NCBI RefSeq assembly: GCF_963678975.1
Contig: NC_089275.1
Coordinates: 20,170,467 to 20,234,466 of the forward strand
Direction: 5' to 3'
From: Dysidea avara
Taxonomy: Eukaryota; Porifera; Demospongiae; Dictyoceratida; Dysideidae
Length of the DNA stretch: 64,000 bases
In this document: positions 35,301 through 46,800 of the stretch, piece by piece
Layout of the letters: each line of letters starts with the position of its first letter
Numbering within the stretch: position 1 is the first letter of the stretch
Position numbers and translations under genes: made by a program
Notes under the pieces: generated by a model
Told to the model about the DNA's origin: nothing
Seen by the model: only the letters and a program-made list of their open reading frames with translations
Databases searched by the model: none

Positions 35301-35517
35301 GTGACTCACTATCAGAGTTATCGTCACTGTCATAATCACTGTCTGGAGTATCAGATACACTCGTGGTGTAGGTATATATTTTCAAAAAGAATATCTGTCT
35401 CTGAATATCATTTCACAGGCTCCAGCTTTCAGGAACACATTTGGATATCAATTTCGCTCAAAGGTCGTGATAATTTACTCATTGGGTGTATCTATCGAGC
35501 CCATCTTCTGAGTTATA
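32387..35517 (-). mobile_element. CR1/Jockey-like LINE with inverted 5' end
   Basis: The element reads on the minus strand. Its 3' end has a TTTACAGGCTTTGCCTCC hairpin region and an (AAT)n tail at about 32387-32410. Its ORF2 remnant is described separately. At the 5' side, 35357-35517 is an inverted copy of 34912-35080, the pattern left by twin priming during L1-type insertion. The inverted block ends at GAGTTAT, two bases from exon 2 of the transporter pseudogene. Confidence 0.8.
32584..35385 (-). pseudogene. LINE ORF2 remnant: endonuclease plus reverse transcriptase
   Basis: In order on the minus strand: an apurinic-type endonuclease (EEP fold) at 35385-34300, with FYTNADQFLNKRDEL, NEPDIILISE, TRGVGIYS, IRGDFKYPSIDW and GLSDHVCL; then the reverse transcriptase at 34107-33173, with GFIAGRSCTTQLL, DIIYLDFRKAFDSVPH, SSGVPQGSVLGPLLF and the catalytic FADD at 33281-33270; then a C-terminal region at 33147-32584 with DLGIVVD and RPILEYGNIIWGP. 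Frameshifts near 34975, 34870, 34720, 33740, 33290 and 33150 break the frame, so it is not functional. The motif set places it in the Jockey/CR1 group. It would have catalysed target-primed reverse transcription. Confidence 0.9.
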
Positions 35518-35743
35518 GTTCATTTTCTTAATTGGATTTACTCTCATCACTCCATTCAGTGGATATCTATCAGATCATTTGGGACATTTTCTGTCCATTA
35601 TTTTATGTTGTATTCCTTACACTTTTGGATGGTTGATAGTAGTTCTCACTGTGTCCACTGATGGCCCTGCATTCAAACCACTCCTCTATATTGGACGTTT
35701 TGTAGTTGGTGTTGCTGATGGATGGACTGCTGTTTGCTTTAAT

Positions 35744-36780
35744 GTAAGCATATAGTACATAATATATATGATGTTGTGAAATAAATAGTATAATGATAGA
35801 AACATCATGGTGGTGATCGGAAGCCTTGAATAATAAAGCCATGCACTTATACGTATCAACTAGAGTATTAACGTTTTCGGAATGCACTCTCCAAAGAAAT
35901 TGGTTTCATTAGCCTCAGACGCTAATGATATACTAATATGTAGAATGTAAGATTATCCATGGTGACACCAATTATAACATAAACTGTCTGTAACCAGCTT
36001 CAGAGAAAACGTAGGTATATTACATTTGGGACTCGGTGAAAAGGCACATATATCACCTTAATATAATTTTCTGATAAAATCTCTTTGCATTTAAAAGTAT
36101 GAAAAGTGAAAGGTGTTGGCCACTCACTCATTCAATTAATCAGCCAGTCAGTTACTGTGTAATGATTGAAGGTATATATGTACATAATAAAGTGCAAATC
36201 ATAATCTCATTATTAAGGTGGACTAAACTAAAAGGTGTTGCATCAATTCAAGATCTTGCATTGCTTAATGTAACATTATCAGCTCACTGACCAGAACAAA
36301 AAAGTGGCAGTTAATATTAAAAACTTTATTCATGTACACTGAATTTCAAATTTCACTCCGATTCTGTAATGGTACATATTATTTTAAAAGTGTTAAGAAA
36401 ATATGATGATTGTAAGGGTAAAGAATTCCTCCCAACATGGCATGAATTTAGTAGATACTGGATGTCATCAAGAGGCTGGTGTGGAAGAGGTGGCTGACAT
36501 GTATACCACTTTAGCACTATAAACTATATAGCATAGGCAGCAGAAGGGGGGAGGAGAAGTCAATACTTGTTAACAGCTCAAGATACTCTAATAAAAATTA
36601 TGAAATAGTCAACCACTCAAAAGAATATTCACATGCTTTTGTAAACTGCTAGTTAATTTCTCTGTAACAAGAGTCACACAATGGAGGTAAAGTCAAGCCC
36701 ACTCTAATAAACTCTAATTGATTAACGTTTTCTATTCACAGTATACTTTATCCGTGGAGCATGGTGTGTGCGTTCATTCA
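35744..36780. other. Pseudogene intron, unassigned part
   Basis: No exon or clear element. The motifs ATACTCTAATAAAAATTATG at about 36574 and CCCACTCTAATAAACTC at about 36699 belong to the recurring ACTCTAATAGA word discussed in the findings. Confidence 0.35.
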
Positions 36781-36782
36781 TA

Positions 36783-36821
36783 CATGTGTGTGTGAGTGTG
36801 TGTGTGCGTACGTGTGTGCGG

Positions 36822-36859
<38 letters not shown>

Positions 36860-36877
36860 GCGTGTGTGTGTGTGCAT
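36783..36877. repeat. (GT)n microsatellite
   Basis: A long GT tract with occasional C and A interruptions lies just before the RT fragment. Confidence 0.95.
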
Positions 36878-36888
36878 ATATATAGAGA

Positions 36889-37535
36889 GAGCTGCAGGTG
36901 ATAGCTGAAGGGTTGCTTCCTGACTCCCAGTGTGGCTTTCAAAGAAATTGGGGGGGGTGCTGGTATGATTTTCAAGGAAAGACAGCTAATGGAAAAAACA
37001 AGGGAACATGGGGACTCCTTGCTCTCATAATATTTTCTACTTGAAGAAGGCTTATCATGATTCTGTGTCCAGAAGTACCTTATAGACTGTTCTTTTGAAG
37101 TGTGGAGTGCCTCCAACAATGTTGAGCATCATCTGATCTTTTCATGAAGAGATGGAGGCCAGCGTAAGGGTGTTATCGGTAGGTTTAAAGTTAGAAATGG
37201 CTTGCGGCAGGGTTGTACAATGGCACCTACCCTCTTCAACTTGTACTTTAATGTGATGGTATTTGTGTGGCGTGAGCAATGTGGTGAGATTGGAATCCCA
37301 GTTTTGTATAGGCATGGTAGCAAGTTGGTGGGAGATTGCACAGCAAAGTCAAGGTTGACATGGGCTCTAATTAGTGAACTAAATTTGCTGATGATTTAGC
37401 TTTGTATGCTGTGAATAGTGCTATGTTTGAATCAGCTGGGAGGACGTTTTTTCAGGTGGGAGGTCTTTTGGTTTGACTGTGAGTATCCTGAAAACTAAGG
37501 GGCTAGTGATGGGTGTGGTGAGTGAGGGTGATGTA
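36889..37535 (+). pseudogene. Reverse transcriptase fragment of a second LINE type
   Basis: Read across several frames, this shows LPDSQCGFQRN, a disrupted AYDSV..., KCGVPPTMLSI, SFHEEMEASVRV, LRQGCTMAPTLFNLYFNVMV, LYRHGSKLVGD and a degraded ADDLALYAV. This motif series is typical of endonuclease-RT LINEs with the RQGC-APTLFN version of the RT core and is clearly a different lineage from the LINE at 32387-35517. Numerous frameshifts and stops make it non-functional. It sits inside the transporter pseudogene. Confidence 0.8.
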
Positions 37536-37794
37536 TCAGGATTGTAAGCGGTGGTCAGAGATGTGTTCCAGTGCAATTAATGTTCTAGCACAAAATAGAG
37601 AGACAATTACTTGTACTGCTAATGTTTTCCAACCTAGGACACTTTTACTGTGTTTGTGGTCAATGTTTCAGGAGAAAGGGTGACTTAACAAGACATCATA
37701 ACTTTTGTGGGGCTAGCAACTTGTCACTGGTTCAGGAGGAATCCTAGAACTCTGCCATCACAGTTCACTGTACTGTGGGCAGCTACCAAGTGAC

Positions 37795-37798
<4 letters not shown>

Positions 37799-37882
<84 letters not shown>
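37799..37882. repeat. (GT)n microsatellite
   Basis: A pure GT tract of about 42 repeats. Confidence 0.97.
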
Positions 37883-37883
<1 letters not shown>

Positions 37884-37902
37884 ATATGGAGAGAGAAGAG
37901 AG

Positions 37903-38075
37903 AGGCAGCTCAGCCAAGTGGTTACTTGGTTAGAGGACCAGTCTGATTTTCACAAGGTTTAGGTTTGATGCTTTGTGATGACCAGGACTGGTGTTATTGC
38001 TGCATGTTGTTTCTCTTGAGAAGAAACATTTTTTATACTGCTCCAGTCTAGGCACATAAGGCTGTTATGCTCACA
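37903..38075 (+). repeat. tRNA-derived SINE-like element
   Basis: GCAGCTCAGCCAAGTGGTTA resembles the 5' half of a Leu/Ser-type tRNA with an A box, and about 45 bases later AGGTTTGATGC resembles a degenerate B box. The body that follows (GTTTCTCTTGAGAAGAAACA, a perfect small hairpin) is not tRNA. The head-plus-body layout fits a SINE. It follows the (GT)n tract and a GA-rich stretch. Confidence 0.5.
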
Positions 38076-38342
38076 ATATTGACATCTGGTCTATTAATGT
38101 TTTACATTGATTACATAATATATTGTTGGTAGTTGGTGCGTACACTCTTAGTCGCACAATACACTGTTAGTAGAAATGATGTTTTATCTCATTGTACCAC
38201 AATCTAAAGCTTGTTACTGTTTCACAGAATTATCTGTGGGTTTGATGTACAGTAGTACTATATATTCTACTGCTTTTTACACAGTCTCACTGAATATATA
38301 CTAATGTTTGTTGTATACAGAACTTTAGCTTTTAATATACCG

Positions 38343-38543
38343 TATAGCTGGAAAGTTTGGCGGGAGGAGAATTTGGCGAGTAAGCAGTGTTTCACCAAAC
38401 TAAAATCTGCCATCATTTATCCAATTAATAATCTGTATTAGCTCTATACAGAATTTGCCGAACTTTTTCTTGCCAAAATTCTATTGTAGCAAATTTGCCC
38501 TCAGATTCGCCGAAGTTACCTCCTGCCAAACTTTCCAGCTATA
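38343..38543. mobile_element. MITE with TATAGCTGGAAAGTTTGG ends, copy 1
   Basis: The left end TATAGCTGGAAAGTTTGGCG and the inverse right end CCAAACTTTCCAGCTATA bound 201 bp. The interior repeats AATTTGG / AATTTGCC in both orientations, so the arms are long. The related copy is at 40099-40243. Confidence 0.8.
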
Positions 38544-39605
38544 CAGTAAATTACAAAAGTAGTTTCACAACATAATAATACATTCTTCTATATAATGTAC
38601 TTAGCAATTATCTTTCATTTCTGCAGGCATATGTTGCTGAGGTGTTTCTCCTAGTCATTTTCAGAGTGCGTTTATAGTACTAATGGATTGATGCTAACAG
38701 TTGGATTGTTCATTGCACAAATTGTTGGAGTCTACATCACCTACTATTGGCTAGCAATGATTCTCCTAGCCTTTATGGCAATTCTTGTGCCTTTTGTCAT
38801 GACCATCAAAGAAACACCGCAATGGCTGTTGACACAGGGTAGGAGATCAGAAGCAGTGAAAACATTAAAGTGGCTTTATGGACCTAACTGCAATATTAGT
38901 GAAGAAATTCAAAAGATCGAAGAAGCAATTTTATCAACAAAAAAACTTACAGTGTTGGATACCATCCGACAGTTTAAGAACAGATGTGTTTATCCGATTA
39001 ATTCTGGCATGTCTTGTAACATTTTTTCTAGAGCTTAGTGGAGTTATATTCAATGTTGAAGACATATTTAAACAAACACAAGTTAAATCTCCAGGACTAA
39101 CATCATCTTTTGCTACGGGAGGTGTCCAAATTGTAGCATCGTTTATTGGAATATTTTCAACATGTGTGCTTGGTAGACAAAAATTACTTATGATCAGTTA
39201 CAGTGTAGCAAGGCTAAGTCATGCAGTGATGGATGTTTATGAATATTTAAATAACGAACCTTATTGTCATCCACCAGATGATCCTCAGTGTAAAAGTGAC
39301 CTCTACCCACTGGCTATTGTCTGTGTGGCATTGTTTATAGCTAGTTATTCTGTTGGAATAGTTGCTACATCGTTTCCACTATTAGTGGAACTAGTTCTAC
39401 TTTGTGTTAGAGGAGTAGGGATTGGCCTATCCTTATTCGCCAATGGGAGCATTGCAGCTATAATTGCTGGACTGTTTAACAGTTATGAAATTCTGGTCAA
39501 ACCTTGGGGTGTGTTTTGGACATTCAATTTAACATGTTTTGATTTGTAGCATGTTTCGTACCAGAAACAAATGGAAGAAATTGAATGCATTTTTGATAGC
39601 ACAAG

Positions 39606-40872
39606 ATGACATGCATCCACATGCACTATCATGTAGTTTTTTCAGTTGATGATTACTTTCAAGTATTGTTTGAGTACTTACACCATTACCCATTTAATGT
39701 TGCTTGATCTGATCATAGGTATAATGGTGCGTGATGTTGTATAGGCATTGTTAACTAATAAAATTTATTTTTGTGCTATGTGTTATGGGAGAAACCAAAC
39801 AATGGTGCATTGTTTTCTTGATAGCGGAAAATGCTATATCACTCCTTTACTACATTATAAAAGATTTGAGTATTCAACAGCTTTTTGATCAATGTGAGTA
39901 TAAGACTGTTATGAGAACTTAAGTCTAATGTGAATGCTACTTAGCTACTTGATGTACAACAAGGAGTTACTCATGTGTATAGTGTATTCCCATAAGTAAT
40001 TGTAAAGTACACTTAAAAGGATCTATCATAGATAGTTTGTTGGATATGTTGACTCACTACCCAAATATAGAAGCAGTAAACATCTAGCTACATGTAGCTA
40101 TAGCAGGAAAGTTTGGTGGGAGATGAATTTGTTGCAATAGGATTTTGGCAAGGAAAATTTGCTATAGCTAACACAGATTTTAAAATGATTTGGCAGATTA
40201 AATTTGGCAAAACCCTGATCATTTGCCAAACTTTCCCGCTATACAGTATAATCAAGAGTAAATAATAAAAGAAAGAGTGACAGCCACAAGTCCACAGGTA
40301 TCCCTTGAATTTACAGGAAGAGTGTTAATATGCTTTGGCTTGCATTCACTAACTTTCAAGGGGCTACTCATAGTCACCACCTCCTAAAGTGTTAACTCAC
40401 TCAATCAGCACTTATATCATAAGCATGAATTTACTATAATATCCAGAAAGACTTGTGGCTGTCATTTTTGATGGTCCACTGGAGTACGAGTTAGACACTC
40501 ACTCTTTTATTGTTTACTCTTGGTATAATGTATATTACACTAAAGGTGCTATACAACACCAATGGCCTGGCCCTCATCCGATATCTACTAGGATTTTTTG
40601 ACACTCCAACTTGAACAAGTTTTCTATAGCTATATCTAGCAGAGAAAGTCAGCACTAGAGCTGGTGGGTGGAGCTATTGTTCTTTATATACACGCACTGG
40701 TCGTAAGGGCTACCTGTATTTCTCATATTTTAGGAAATCGGCCGATTTGTTATAAGCGCCCCGTTGGATGATCGATAAGCGCCCCGTTGGATAATTTCTA
40801 ATCATAAGACCACAAGGGAGAGACTAAGTACCGCGCCCACAGTTTTGAGCCGATTTTCTACTTGCCTCAGTG
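39606..40872. other. Region between the pseudogene and the AAA+ gene
   Basis: An AATAAA at 39757-39762, downstream of the broken transporter exon, may be its old polyadenylation signal. A related MITE is at 40099-40243. The stretch before 40873 should hold the AAA+ gene promoter, but no element can be named with confidence. Confidence 0.4.
40099..40243. mobile_element. MITE with TATAGC-GGAAAGTTTGG ends, copy 2
   Basis: TATAGCAGGAAAGTTTGGTG at the left and CCAAACTTTCCCGCTATA at the right. It is a shorter relative of the 38343-38543 element. The two copies flank the last exon of the transporter pseudogene. Confidence 0.75.
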
Positions 40873-43800
40873 ATGGCTAAAGAAGAGACTTTATCAGACC
40901 CGACAATTTATTTATCAAACCTTAAAGAAAGATGCCCAGCCGTTTCTTACATATGCTCAACTCTGACGTGTAATCTCTTGGTGCAAATTGGGAATGATCC
41001 GTACGATCCAAAGGAGGTGAACCAGCAGTTTGTGGCTGATTATATATCTTGGGCAAGTATGAGGCAGCGAGTGAATAAGAGCAAATGGAAATTAAGGCAA
41101 GATATGTCTACTCCACACGTGGTCAACGAGCCAGTGACTGCAGAAGAGTTTATGCACTTAACGGAAGTCTTGGCTGAGGTATGCCAACATACATACTGTT
41201 ATTATTTATGCTGTGCCTAGCTAGAGTCACGACACCGTGACTGGACATTTTGCAGCTAAAGTCACAGCGCAGTCACCCAGTAATTCACACCCTAGTTGTA
41301 TGGAAGGTAAGTTTTTGTTTAGTTTGAGGCGAGCTAGGGTTGGCATGCGTCTAGTATGCCCCGAGTATTCAACTTTAGGGCATGTGCCTAGTAATATTCC
41401 CCGAGCATTTGACTTTAGGGTACGCATCTTGTACTTTAGGGTTAGGGTCAGGGTTCAGGTTTGGTTTCTTCTTTACTGGTATTATTTATATAGGCTTCTT
41501 CATGAATGACATATATAAGGTACAAACTAAGGGTGTAGCTGGCAGCACAGTAATACAGTGGCTGGAGTGTAAGAGGTCCTGGGTTTGATCCTTGCTTTAG
41601 TAAACTTTTTTTTCATTTTCTTAGGTTTTTTTTGTCTAAGTTTTTTTATTCACGTGACTGCTGTGACTAGGCACAGCCTATTATTTATCGAATGGATATT
41701 GTGCTGGTACCGGTTTACAAGCTAGAACGAATATTTTACCGGCATTAGCCGGTCATTTGTTGAAGAAACATCCGGGAAATTCGTGTTTATAGAGCATATT
41801 CACAAAAAAATTATAAATGAGGTGCTTAAAATACATGTGGAAAGAAGCCCACTGCTACAATACAAAAATATCACGCTTTCGTTCTTTCCACCAGACCTGG
41901 TACAACAGCAGCCAATTCATGGCTATGTGGTAATCACCAATGGATGGGTAATAGCATACTAGAAGTACAACCTCGTAGCTGGCCTACTTTCTAATATCAT
42001 AAAGGATCTATGTCACAATAGAATGTCCCATCTGTTCACCCACGCATGTCATGATATGGCAGGTACTGTGGTGAATATTTCAAAAAGCAGACCAGCTACT
42101 CCATTGTGTTTCATTATCCATTAATAGACTATTGCCATACTGCCACGAATTGGTTACCTTTGGTGTCAACGTGGTGTCAACGTGGGTAGCGTAAGCAATC
42201 TATTATCGACCAACGTCTATTATCGGCCAACTCGACATCTATTATCATCGTATGGAATCCAGATTCAAACATGGAATTTCGCTACACTAAGCTGCCTTGT
42301 GCTGCCATGTTTTGCTGTCCTAACAGTTTAAAACAACTATTGTCACGTTGTACTGTTGGTGAATGATGACAGGTTTGTTTATGACTTATTTTCTATGTGC
42401 TAGTCTGTTATTCTTGGCGTGAAAATGGTATTAGTAGCATACTGAACTTTTTCTGTTGTTGTAGTGCACACTGATCCTTACACACGACGTTTGACGTAAG
42501 AAGAGACTGACTGCAGTAATTCAAAAGGCCCTAGTGAATGACTCTGCCAGAATAATCACCCTTCTCAGTGGAATAATGTTTGCTTACACATATACGTGCA
42601 AGGGATCCGCAACTCCGAAAAATCCTGTACAAGATTTCACAATTTTTCAAGATTTCAAGCAATTATGGCAAGATTTCAGAACATGTGAAATCTTAGATAT
42701 CAGAAATAATAGCATCACGTGATACACAGTATGCGGGAAATACTCGGAATTCTTTCTCGAGTTTTCTGCAAACGCTGGACGTAGCATACGTGACACTGCA
42801 AATGCAGATGTACACAGGAAATATACAGAACTTTACAACAATTTTCAGAGATTTCAGATTTCAAAAGCAGAGATTTCAACAAGATTTCAAAGAGGGCTGT
42901 ATGAGATTTCAAGGGAGTTGCAGACCCCTTGTATACGCGTCTGTTTTCGAGGAAGTCACCACTAATGGAACTTGGAATTTGTGTCCTTTGTACTGTTGAA
43001 GGTAATTTTAACCATGATGGATTAGTGGCTGTAGAGAGACAGCAGTTTCTGATAATTTGTGTGGGCAAAGAGAAGGAAGGATTCTCTGTAATAGATGGAA
43101 GTGATGACCATGGAGATACATAGGAAGAATTGGCTCAGAAAGCTGGATTAATTAAAATAAAATCTTATAAGACTATCTAAACAACAGGAGAATTGATTAC
43201 AAGAACAAGAGAATGTTTGTAAAATAAAATACACCCACTTTCAGGCACCATCGACTACAGTACGCTTGGTTTTTAGAGATTGGAGGCTTGTTACATGCTG
43301 TCAACTGTGGAAGACATGTTACACTGCTCAGAAACTGGTGGATAAGAATCCCATACGCAGTGGATAGCAGTTGTTGGTTATTGTATAAGGACAAAGAGCT
43401 TGTATGTCATTGGTTACATTGCCGTACGGCAGGAAGTAGGCTTGCGCCAATTATGCCGGCATAATTTCGAGCATAATAGGCTAGCAAAAGCATCAAGCAT
43501 TATGCCAGCATATAGGACGATTTTCAAGAATTTTAATTAAAACGTGCAATGTGCGCACCAAAAATACTGCACAACATGAACACACTGCACATTATTACTG
43601 CATTTCATATCAAAAACCTTGCAGTGTTATTGTCTTTACTATTTCTTGACTGATTATTCACACTTTATGGAAATAAGATCGAGATACTCTAATAGAGCAG
43701 TCACTTACTCTAATACAGCAGTCAAGAAATATAGATATATTCTAATAAAACAGTCAGCTCTCGAGCATAATCTTGATTTTTAGAGCATACTTTTGAGCAT

Positions 43801-46800
43801 AATAGGCTGGATTTTTGAACACTGCTCAAAAGCATAATAGGCAATTTTCAAAGCATAATTGGCTCAAGCCTAGCAGGAAGCACAGTAGCTATGGTTCTTC
43901 TCAGTGGCACGAGGATTACTGTGCTGACCTTTGTAACATTCTTGATGAAATAACAGTGCTGTGTAATTTGTTTTGAAATGTGTTTAAAATACTGAAATGT
44001 TTGTTTTATTAGAAATTGATTTAACTGTATTTCGAAAATCGCTCATAAGACTTACTTGTAATTTTGGTGGAATTACAATTAGCACTGGTAGACTATTTTG
44101 TACTATTGGCAAGATTTAGTTTTGAATTGTGTGGGAATGCCAAGCGAAATACCTCAAACCGGATTATAATTGATGTACGCAAGTTAACGAGTGGACGATA
44201 AACGATATCGACGGTCGATAATTGATGCCGTACGCTACTGTATTTGGCCGGATGCTACTGAAGAACGCCAGTGCCTGGGGAGCTGGTACGTTGTGGACAC
44301 CTAGAGTATTATATTGCCTATTGCTGGGTGTAAAAAGTTTGTGCATGTCTTGTTCTAAACGAGGTTGGTGTACAACCTGGCCAATAATTGATTGCTTATG
44401 CTAGGTTGTTCCATCATTAATTGTTTTTGAGTAGAAGCTCTGTTGATAGGTGAATTTTGAATAATGAAGTGTTGGGGGTGATACTGTCTGGTGTGTCTTG
44501 TTGGGTAGAGATAGTGATGTGGGATTTCAAGAGCATAGTCATTATGTAAAATTTAAATAGTGTTTGTAGTCTTGTTATCATACGCCTTTTTTTAAGGGTG
44601 TCCCATCTTAAATGTTCCAGCATAGTTGATGTTGTGCTACTTTAGCTGCATAGCTGGAAATATATTTTAACTAAGGCTTCTGTTTTGTAATAATGCAGTT
44701 ACTGAGAAGTTGTGGATTTACAGGTTGCAGAGAGGTTAAAGAAGATCATAAAACTACGGTTGAAAGCCACTGAAGAGAAATTTGGTGAAGTGAGGTTACC
44801 AAGATTGGTGCGTCTGTGGCGCAAGTTCAACCTCTCACCAAATGAGACTGACATTTTAATGTTTGTGATGGCCAGACAGTCTGGTAGAGGTGATATTGTT
44901 GAATATGAAATTAATCCCATTACATTGGCAGAATTCCTGGAAATAACACTACAAGAAATAGTAGAATTTTTAGATCAAGATCATTTGCACATACAACAGG
45001 GATTGTTCCCTGATATTGAACACAGCTCTAGTGCCATATTTACTGAACAATTTTACATTGATCCCCATTTTCATAAGATACTACTAGGGGCAGATGTGAA
45101 ACAAAATGATTTTTTGAAGCTCGAGCAAACCTGCTTGGCAGATGTGATTGCAGCAGAACCAGAACATCAGCACCTTCGGGACCAAGTAACACAAGACAAT
45201 ACCAAAGAGACTGACATTGAAGAAGGATCTAAAGATCAGGAAAGTGTGTAGTTGTGTAGTGAAATATTTACGCATTCTTTTAGTAAGTGATCAGCCATTT
45301 AAACATTTTCTGTCCTATATTAGCATTAATTTGACTAAATGCATATTATTTGAACAAATTTATTTTCTGCTGTGTGTCTTCAATACGAGCAGCCTACAAA
45401 AATGTTCACAAATCTATTTTTATAGCTAGTCCTAGGGACAGGGAAGATGGATATTTTGCTACACATGGTTGATATTTAATGAAATATTTGCATTTATGTT
45501 TCAAAGTATTGTACAGTGTTTTGTACAGTCTCTCATGTTGTACTTTAAATGTAGTTTAACTCCGAATGAGCTAGCTCCATGTAGCTAGAAGATCTGGGGG
45601 CATACGCCCTTCAAAAATAGCTATGCATCACAAGATAAATCTGGAAATAATACGTATTTAACCAAATATTGAACTAACTAAAATAGATATAAGGAGAGGA
45701 AACTAAATAAACTATAGCTATACAAGATTGAAAAAGTAACTAGCACATTATTAAGACAATTTTAATCTTAGTAGTAAACTGTACTGTAAGTGCTGCATAA
45801 GACAATTGGATTGTAAAGCAATTTTTAGAGTGATTTAAAGTGTACACAATACAAACTTTTACTTACAGTACTGTGTTATTTCAGTTTGACTCTTGCAACT
45901 AACTCCATAACCATTAATTTTACAACTAGCTCAAATTTACCTACGACTAGCATTTTGGCCAATTCTAACCCCCTCCCCTCAATTTAGCCCCTGGATTTTA
46001 ATCTGTGAAGTCCTCAGCTGGCACCAGCAGAGACTGAAATTGTAGTCTTACAGGTAGTTGTTGAATTAGAATAATGATCTGCTTACAAGTCAGATAGTCA
46101 ACCTTCTCACACAGTGACCTGCTTGCACTATGCATAGTGTAGTACCATCAATCATTTTCACAGAGCTGCTATAGTATACAGCACTTGATATTTAATCTCA
46201 CACTGTAGGAAAGGTAGGGAATATTCAGGATTTAGACCAGCTTTTAAGGATAGAACGACTGAAGGAAAATGAGGAGAAATATGAGGTTGGGCCACCTGAA
46301 GTTGAAGGAGAGGAAACACAGGTCCTTGATTTTAATGTGGAGCCAAATTATGTGCTCTTTTAAGAGATAATATATTTATATGTGACTGGATTTGGACTTC
46401 CACACACATCCAGTTTATCAACTTTGACAATCCGTAAGATTGAAAAAAAAGCTATTTACTTGAAATTTTGTCATGAATGTACACCAAAATAGCTCAACAA
46501 TTGGAGAAAATTTCAGGTTTGCACATTTCTTTAATACAAAATTATGGTCTTCCAAGTTCACAGAATTGAATGTGTGTGGAAGACCCCTTTTCACAAATCC
46601 GGCCACATATGTAGCCTGTCATTTGTGACCGGTAACAATATTAGTGTAAATTTTTTATTGTTCAGGAAGACACAGATCCTGACAAACTGAAGCCATACAA
46701 GAAAGACCTAGAGTATCTAGATGATCATTTTCAGGTTTATAGTGATGTGCTTGTAACTGTTGTTTGTTGTTTATATACCATTTGTTATTTGTATTACATA

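Larger units (their letters stand above)
35519..39605 (+). pseudogene. Broken second copy of the GLUT-like transporter
   Basis: Exon 2 is complete at 35519-35743 (225 bp, the same length as in the working gene) with a splice acceptor and GTAAGC donor, but DRLGRK has become DHLGHF. Exon 3 at about 38627-39605 is highly similar to 21833-20799 but is broken: it is frameshifted near 38650, again near 38990-39020, and stops before PETKGK, which is deleted to a remnant at about 39560. LLAEVVPLRVRG is altered (LLVELVLLCVRG). No exon 1 is found. An unrelated RT fragment, two (GT)n tracts, a SINE and a MITE lie in the intron. The copy points away from the functional gene, so the pair arose as an inverted duplication. 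Confidence 0.9.

Noticed and set aside
41436..41456. Telomere-like TTAGGG run
   Set aside because: Only two or three degenerate units inside a MITE; too short to call an interstitial telomere.
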